Of a stretch of 64,000 bases of DNA, positions 58,242-64,000 are shown one piece after another. The notes beneath the pieces are model-generated. The model saw only the letters and a list, made by a program, of their open reading frames with translations, did no database searches and was not told the origin of the DNA. The position numbers and the translations under genes were made by a program. Source of the stretch: Isoetes taiwanensis (lineage: Eukaryota > Streptophyta > Lycopodiopsida > Isoetales > Isoetaceae); contig JAJEKV010000080.1 of NCBI GenBank assembly GCA_021234155.1, forward strand, positions 3,027,867 to 3,091,866. Reading direction: 5' to 3'. Positions within the stretch are counted from its first letter, which is position 1. Each line of letters begins with the position of its first letter.

Positions 58242-60179
58242 ATGCTTTGTACTAGACATGGATGGTTTCAGGTATGTGTACTTTCTAGACAGCTTTGGCA
58301 GGTAAGAGCATTTGGAACACTAGAATATGCATCTACGAAGAAGGAAAGAAATCAAAATCAAGTACTATCTACAACTAATTCGAATGTGGCCACCATTGTT
58401 TCTGCCCTCCGGAAATGTACCACCAGATTGGATCTTTTGGAAGGTAAGCGCATTCACGACCATATCATAAAAAATGGCCTTGATGGTGATGTGCTTTTAG
58501 GAAATTTCCTTATACATATGTATGGCAAGTGTGGTGCCTTATTGAAAGCAAGGGAAACTTTTGATAACATGTCTAGACGGAACACCTTCTCTTGGAATAT
58601 AATTATTGGCGCTTATGTTGATCAAGGGGAGGTGAATCAGGCTATAGAACTGTTTGATCAGATGCCTCAACGAGACGTGGTTTCATGGACAACCATGATT
58701 GGCGCCTATGGCAAGAATGGACAGTTGAAAAAAGCTTTGCAGCTTTTTCAGCAAATGCCTGAAAGAAATGTAGTATCTTTGAATACTATTATTAAGTCTT
58801 ATGGGCAACATGGGCAGGTGAAGGAGGCTGTGCTCTTATTAGAAGATATGAAGTTACAAGGTATGGAACCTGATAAAATTACTTATCTTACCGTTATTGA
58901 TGCATGTGGAAGTAAAGCTGATTTATCAATTGGCAAATTGGTGCATGCCAACATTTTCCGTTTTGAATTTCAGTCAGACGTAGTTCTTCAAACTAGCCTC
59001 CTTAACATGTATGCAAATTGTGGAAGCCTAGAGGATGCATCGATGGTTTATATCATGTTGCCTTTTAGAGACACAGTATCGTCAACTTCTATGCTTGTTG
59101 CCTTCACCCAACAAGGACAGATGGACAATGCACAACTTATCTTTGAGCAGATGCCTCAGAAAGACATTGTTTCATGGACTGCTATGATTTCAGGGTATGT
59201 TCAAAGGTGTCAGCTAAAGGAAGCCCTACAATTGTTTGAAAAAATGCCTCAGCGGAATGAGGTATCATGGACAGCTATGATTGTTGCCTATATGCAAGAA
59301 GGGAAGCTTGAGGAAGCCTGCAAATTATTTGATCAAATGCCAGAACATGATGCTGTTTCTTGGAATGTTATGATCTCTGCATATGCTCAACAAGGACATC
59401 TGAGAAAAGCCCTACAAAATTATGCCAAAATGTTGCAGGAAGGTTTTATCCCTGATAAATTTACATATATTGGAATTCTAGATGCATGTGCCAATACGGC
59501 AGCACTTGTTGATGCCAAAAAATTGCATAACCATATTATAAGTCATGCTAATGAACCAGATATTGCTGTGCAGAATGCCATTGTCAACATGTATGCAAAA
59601 TGTGCAAGCTTGAAAGATGCATGCATGGTATTTGATAGAATGCTAAGACGAAATCTGATCTCTTGGACTATCATGACTTCGGCATATGCACAACATGGGT
59701 ATGGAAAAGAGGTGGTCAAAATTGTGGACGAAATACAATCAGATGGTATGCTGTTGGATGAAACTTCATTTTTCAGCCTTCTTTCCGCTTGTAGCCATGC
59801 TGGCTTGGTGGATGACGGATGTCATTGGTTTCTGTCAATTAGTGGAACACATGGCCTTATTGCACAATTAGAACATTGCAACTGCATTATTGATCTTCTT
59901 GGACGACCAGTGTGGCTAGATGAGGCAGAGGACTTTATTGCAAGCATGCCTCTGCAACCTGGTGTTCTGTCATGGACAGCATTGCTAGGTTCGTGTCAAA
60001 ACCATGTTGATGTGGAGCGAGGAATACGTGCTGCATTTAATGCCTCTGAATTGGATCCAAATAAAACTTGCACATATGTGTTGCTATCAAACATATATGC
60101 CGCAGCTGGATTATTGGAAGATGCCATGATGATTTCTCAAGACTATAAAAGTAATACGTTTCCCATATGCATATATTAG
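58242..60179 (+). CDS. Pentatricopeptide-repeat protein, PLS type, E-region truncated
   Basis: A single open frame. The first ATG (58242) gives 645 residues and an Arg-rich, acid-poor N terminus (MLCTRHGWFQVCVLSRQLWQ) suited to organelle import. About 15 PPR motifs follow, many of the short S type (FDQMPQRDVVSWTTMIGAY, FEKMPQRNEVSWTAMIVAY) with P- and L-type ones between (GMEPDKITYLTVIDACG). PLS-class PPR proteins bind organelle RNA and usually act in C-to-U editing. The E1-like segment (TCTYVLLSNIYAAAGLLEDA) is reached, but the frame then ends in an unrelated short tail, with no E+ or DYW domain. It may work with a separate DYW partner or be a recent truncation. It converges on the next PPR gene. 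Confidence 0.82.
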   Translation: MLCTRHGWFQVCVLSRQLWQVRAFGTLEYASTKKERNQNQVLSTTNSNVATIVSALRKCTTRLDLLEGKRIHDHIIKNGLDGDVLLGNFLIHMYGKCGALLKARETFDNMSRRNTFSWNIIIGAYVDQGEVNQAIELFDQMPQRDVVSWTTMIGAYGKNGQLKKALQLFQQMPERNVVSLNTIIKSYGQHGQVKEAVLLLEDMKLQGMEPDKITYLTVIDACGSKADLSIGKLVHANIFRFEFQSDVVLQTSLLNMYANCGSLEDASMVYIMLPFRDTVSSTSMLVAFTQQGQMDNAQLIFEQMPQKDIVSWTAMISGYVQRCQLKEALQLFEKMPQRNEVSWTAMIVAYMQEGKLEEACKLFDQMPEHDAVSWNVMISAYAQQGHLRKALQNYAKMLQEGFIPDKFTYIGILDACANTAALVDAKKLHNHIISHANEPDIAVQNAIVNMYAKCASLKDACMVFDRMLRRNLISWTIMTSAYAQHGYGKEVVKIVDEIQSDGMLLDETSFFSLLSACSHAGLVDDGCHWFLSISGTHGLIAQLEHCNCIIDLLGRPVWLDEAEDFIASMPLQPGVLSWTALLGSCQNHVDVERGIRAAFNASELDPNKTCTYVLLSNIYAAAGLLEDAMMISQDYKSNTFPICIY

Positions 60180-61112
60180 GAAGATGCTATAATTGCCATA
60201 ATCTTAAAAGTCACTAAACATCTAAAATCGGCTCCCTCGTCGTTGAACATGCAAAACATTCAAGGCCCCATAGGAACCTAAAATCCACTAAATTATCAAG
60301 CCTGAAACGTATCAGAGAGGAAGTGAATATTTTATGAAACTTTAGTAGGAGGGATGGTAAAGGAATGCAGAAGATGATCTATCTTGCTAAAATTTCTGAA
60401 GGTTGTAAAGCATCATATAAGCTGGAAAGATGTTGCCACTGTACAGGTAATTTAGAAGGGAAGTGTTACAAAAGTCTTTTCTATGTGGTACACGATTCGT
60501 TATTCCCCTGCTGCACTGCACTTGAATCCTCAACAAGGAGGCGGAATTGAATTTGCATATGACTTGAAGAGTCTCCATTAATTCACTAGTATACACCTAA
60601 AATGCCTGAACCACCTTTAGTGACATATGGACAGACTAATCGACCAATTATTTCTTTAGTTAGGCTTCACGGTGGTCAAGGTGGATCATGTTTCCACTTA
60701 CCTTCACTGTGGATATAGATCATCTGGTTCCTGATCTTAGCTCCTGCGGTACTTTGATACTGTTGGATGCCCATAATTTTTCCTATGCTTCTATTTTCCA
60801 AAGAGCATGATATGAACTTGAGTACACACTCTCCTTTTCTGCACGAAACTAAAGTTGAGTTTAAGTCCCGTGCCACGTGCTGTTAATTTGATGTGATTGT
60901 GCCCTTTGTACTTTAAAAGAGCTGTCTGACTACCAAGAAGAAAGCACATTCAATCACTTTCGTTCATGGCCACCACTGCTAAAGCACATCCAATTCATGT
61001 CATCACTTTAACATAGAAAGGTGGTGATGAACGACATGAGTTTAACTTTCTCTGTTAGCTTCCATGGGCTTTATGGTAGAAGTGTCAACTGGATGCCTTT
61101 ATGATGGTTTGA
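60180..61112. other. Spacer between convergent PPR genes
   Basis: No gene is seen. It should contain the 3' untranslated ends of both genes. No DYW coding remnant was recognised on either strand. Confidence 0.5.
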
Positions 61113-63907
61113 TTAAAACAATCTAACAGTTTCTTCTAACCGTTTTCTTACATTCCTTTTGTCATCCCACCTGCCAGCTAGGGCATAGATGTTTGAGAGT
61201 AAAATGAGAGCTGCTATATTTGAAGGATCCAACCTAATTATTTCTATTGTAGCTAATTCTGCTATGCTTATATCGCTATCATTCCTACAGGTACCAAGAC
61301 AAGCCATCCAGACTACTACATCGGGTGGAAATGGCATCGCATCAATAAATTGCTTTGTCTCTTCCATGTCCCCAGCACGGCAAAGGAGGCAAGCCATTGC
61401 AGCGTAAGCTTCAGATGCTATCTCAATATTGTACACTTGCCCAAAGGAACAAAGATAGTGGGCACCATTATTTCCTAGTAAACCATTGCTACATGAAGTA
61501 AGAAGAGAAATTAGGGTAACTCTGTCTGGGAGTATGCTAAGTCTTTGCATGTCATCAAATAGCTTAATAGCCTCATAAGCACTCCCATGTTGACCATATC
61601 CCAAAATCATTGTGTTCCATGATACTATGTCTCTTACAGGCATCCTATCAAACAATTTGCGTGCCTCATTGATGCTACCACAGTTCATATACATGCTAAG
61701 GAGTGCATTATCCAATAGAATATCTTGTTCAATTCCTATTTCTACCAGGCATCTATGGATTTGCTTGCCCCATTGAAGAGCACCTGTGGTTGCGCATATG
61801 CTCAAAATGCTAATACATGCTACTCGATCCAACTGCAAGCCCTGCTCTTGCATTTGGCTAATAAGTTTCATAGTCTCGTTGATATCACTATGTTGGGAAT
61901 GTGCTGAAACCATTGTGGTCCACGATATTATATCTTGTATGGACATCCTATCAAACACTTTACGAGCTTCCTTGATAGTACCGCATTGGACATACATAGC
62001 AATTATGTTATTCTGCACAGACGTATCCAGATCCCATCCAGAGTTTATGATGCAAGCGTGCATCTTCTTTCCCCATTCTAGAGATGGTGAAGATGCAGCG
62101 ACTTCTAACATGCTGAGATGAGCAACCTCATCAGGAACGACACCACATTCCTGCATTTTCCAGAATAATGAAAACGCTTCCTTATAATTGCCCTGTTCAG
62201 CAAGCCCAGATATGATGGAAGTCCAGGAGAACAAGTCGGTAATAGGCACTGTGTCAAATAAACACCAGGCATCTCTAATGGAACCAGATTTAGAATACAA
62301 ACCAATAAGTATGCTGGCCATTGAAACTTCCACATCCAACCTAGTCCGTATTAGGAAGCTGTGCATAAATTTCCCCCATTCTAATGTTTTTGTATTTGGA
62401 GAAAAATTAAGAGCAACAGTATATGTTATCTTATCTGGTTTCAAACCATAATGTTGGATTAGCAAAAGCACTCTAAAAGCATTTCGGCCATCTCCACGTT
62501 GAGCATAGGCTGTGAGTAATGTATTCCATGACACTAAATCTCGTCTAGGCATTCCCTCAAACAACTGACATGCATCTTTTATGCTCCCACAATTTGCATA
62601 CATGTCAATCAGTGCATTTTCTACAACAAGATCAATACCTAGTCCAAATTTTATATAACAGGCATGAATATATTTGCCCCATGCCAAAAATTCTGCAGAC
62701 GTACATGCATGCAGAACACTTGTATATGTGACCTGATCTGGCTGAAAGGCATTTTTTTGCATTTCTAAAAACACGTTGATGACTTCAACACTATTACCAT
62801 GCTCGGCAAATCCTGAGAGCATTGCATTCCAGGTTACCATGTTTCTTAAAGGCATGTTGTGAAAAACTTGAAGGGCATCTCCGGTGCTTCCACATTTCAT
62901 ATACAGGGTAAGAATGGCGCTGCCAATAAAAATGTCAGAACCAAATCCTGACCTAATAGCACCTGCATGAATGCATTTTCCCCATTCCAGGTTTCCTGCT
63001 GCACTGCAGGCACTCACCACACTGACATACATGACACTATCTGGGTTGAATCCGTTGGACTGCATGATCTGAAAGAGTATGATAGGCTCATTGCCATGTC
63101 CATGGTGGGTATAGCCCATAACCATGATTGTCCAAGTGACAATATTCCTAGTGGCTATTCTATCAAAGACTTGGCAAGCATAATTCATGTCTCCAGACTT
63201 GGTATACATGCTTAAAAGAGTATTCTGAAAAGGCATGTCCACAGCTTCAAGCCCTGAGATATCTGCCTTGATGGTGATTCTAGAATCAGCATGGATATAC
63301 TTTCCCCACCCTAATGATTTTGCATGGGCAGTTGCAGATAGGACACTTACATAAGTAACCATATCTGGCTTGAACCCATTTTGCCTCATCTCGTGGAAAA
63401 GCTTGATTGCTTCCTTCCCATCTCCATTCTGATTATAACCTGCAATCATTGTAGTCCATGTAAATAAATCTATTTCGGACATGTTGTCAAACAGATGACG
63501 TGCATCAATCACACTTCCGCATTTTAGATACATGTTGAGCAGAGCATTTTCTACAACAATGCTGGTTTCTCTTGTTTGAATAACATGAGCATGAAATTGC
63601 CTTGCACTTATCAGAGCGTTATAACTGTCTTGGGAGCTCAATTTCTTCAGCTGGTTCAATGCCTCTTGAATTTCCCTGCACTACAGAATGCAATTGAGAT
63701 GTGCATACTGAATTTTCTTATAAAACACTTAAAAGTATTTGGGATGCAGCGGTACCTTTTGTTGTTTTTCTTGGAGTGCCCAACATGATCAATTTGTATG
63801 GAATTCGACCAAAGATGATTGCCGGAACTTTCATAAATCGATACTTGCTTCAGATCGACAACCCTGCTACTATTTGTATTTGCTGCAGAAAACACTGAAT
63901 TGGACAT
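61113..63907 (-). CDS. Pentatricopeptide-repeat protein with a small N-terminal exon
   Basis: The main exon 63675-61113 opens without an ATG, so the start lies upstream. A small exon 63907-63756 with ATG (MSNSVFSAANTNSS, Ser-rich and target-peptide-like) joins through an 80-bp intron (63755-63676, GT...TGCAG) in phase, giving about 904 residues. About 23 PPR motifs follow in PLS order (NALLNMYLKCGSVIDARHLF, GFKPDMVTYVSVLSA). Many L motifs carry the EWGKxIHA signature. The protein ends in an E1-like stretch (LLSNIYALAGRWDDKRNVRKRL), and the stop comes where E+ and DYW would begin. It is probably an organelle RNA-binding factor. No frame disruption was seen. Confidence 0.82.
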
Positions 63908-64000
63908 CTGACATCAATGGAAGGAAATTCAGATAGGCCTCTCTTTGTAGACTATTTATAGACTACGTAATTTTAATCTTGTCCTTCGACATCCAATCCA

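Noticed and set aside
1-64000. CRISPR array, bacterial operons, Shine-Dalgarno sites
   Set aside because: The window is a nuclear plant-type genome; the repeats seen are tandem or transposon-derived with no spacer pattern.

Overview
The window looks like nuclear DNA from a land plant, and most of it is transposon-derived. Three gene signals point to a plant: two long pentatricopeptide-repeat (PPR) proteins of the PLS organelle type, a TORNADO1-like LRR/Roc/COR protein, and a decayed LRR receptor kinase. The long AT-rich gene-poor stretches and the mix of CACTA, hAT, LINE and Helitron-like sequence suggest a large genome, possibly a fern or another non-flowering plant. That lineage call is an inference with modest confidence. 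No bacterial, organellar or viral genome signal was seen.

Layout. 0-4.4 kb: a decayed L1-type LINE on the minus strand (ORF1, endonuclease, reverse transcriptase). 4.5-5.0 kb: a small repeat interrupted by a 351-bp hAT-like element; the uninterrupted copy of this repeat is at 41.2 kb. 5.3-5.7 kb: a transposase-like fragment. 9.5-13.5 kb: an intact single-exon 1331-codon LRR gene on the minus strand. 14.1-15.1 kb: a large inverted repeat with tRNA-like promoter boxes. 15.28-16.09 kb: an 812-bp hAT-like element with an exact 8-bp target duplication. 16.5-17.9 kb and 40.2-41.1 kb: two halves of one LINE, split by a 22,352-bp CACTA element (17,893-40,244).

The CACTA element is the most informative structure. 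It begins CACTA and ends TAGTG, is flanked by the 3-bp duplication ATA, and removing it with one ATA rejoins the LINE reading frame. It carries matching subterminal repeats at both ends and three minus-strand gene regions: a SET-domain-like gene near the right end, a tnp2/TNPD-type transposase in the middle, and a multi-exon TNPA-like candidate near the left end. Its interior holds further nested repeats.

41-58 kb is mostly intergenic: a second copy of the split LINE family, Helitron-like 3' ends, an LRR receptor-kinase pseudogene (48.2-49.6 kb), a second member of a 0.8-0.9 kb repeat family, and short tandem duplications. 58.2-63.9 kb holds two convergent PPR genes. They are probably organelle RNA-binding factors, and both proteins stop inside the E-like region with no DYW domain.

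All family names come from motifs read by eye; no database search was run.
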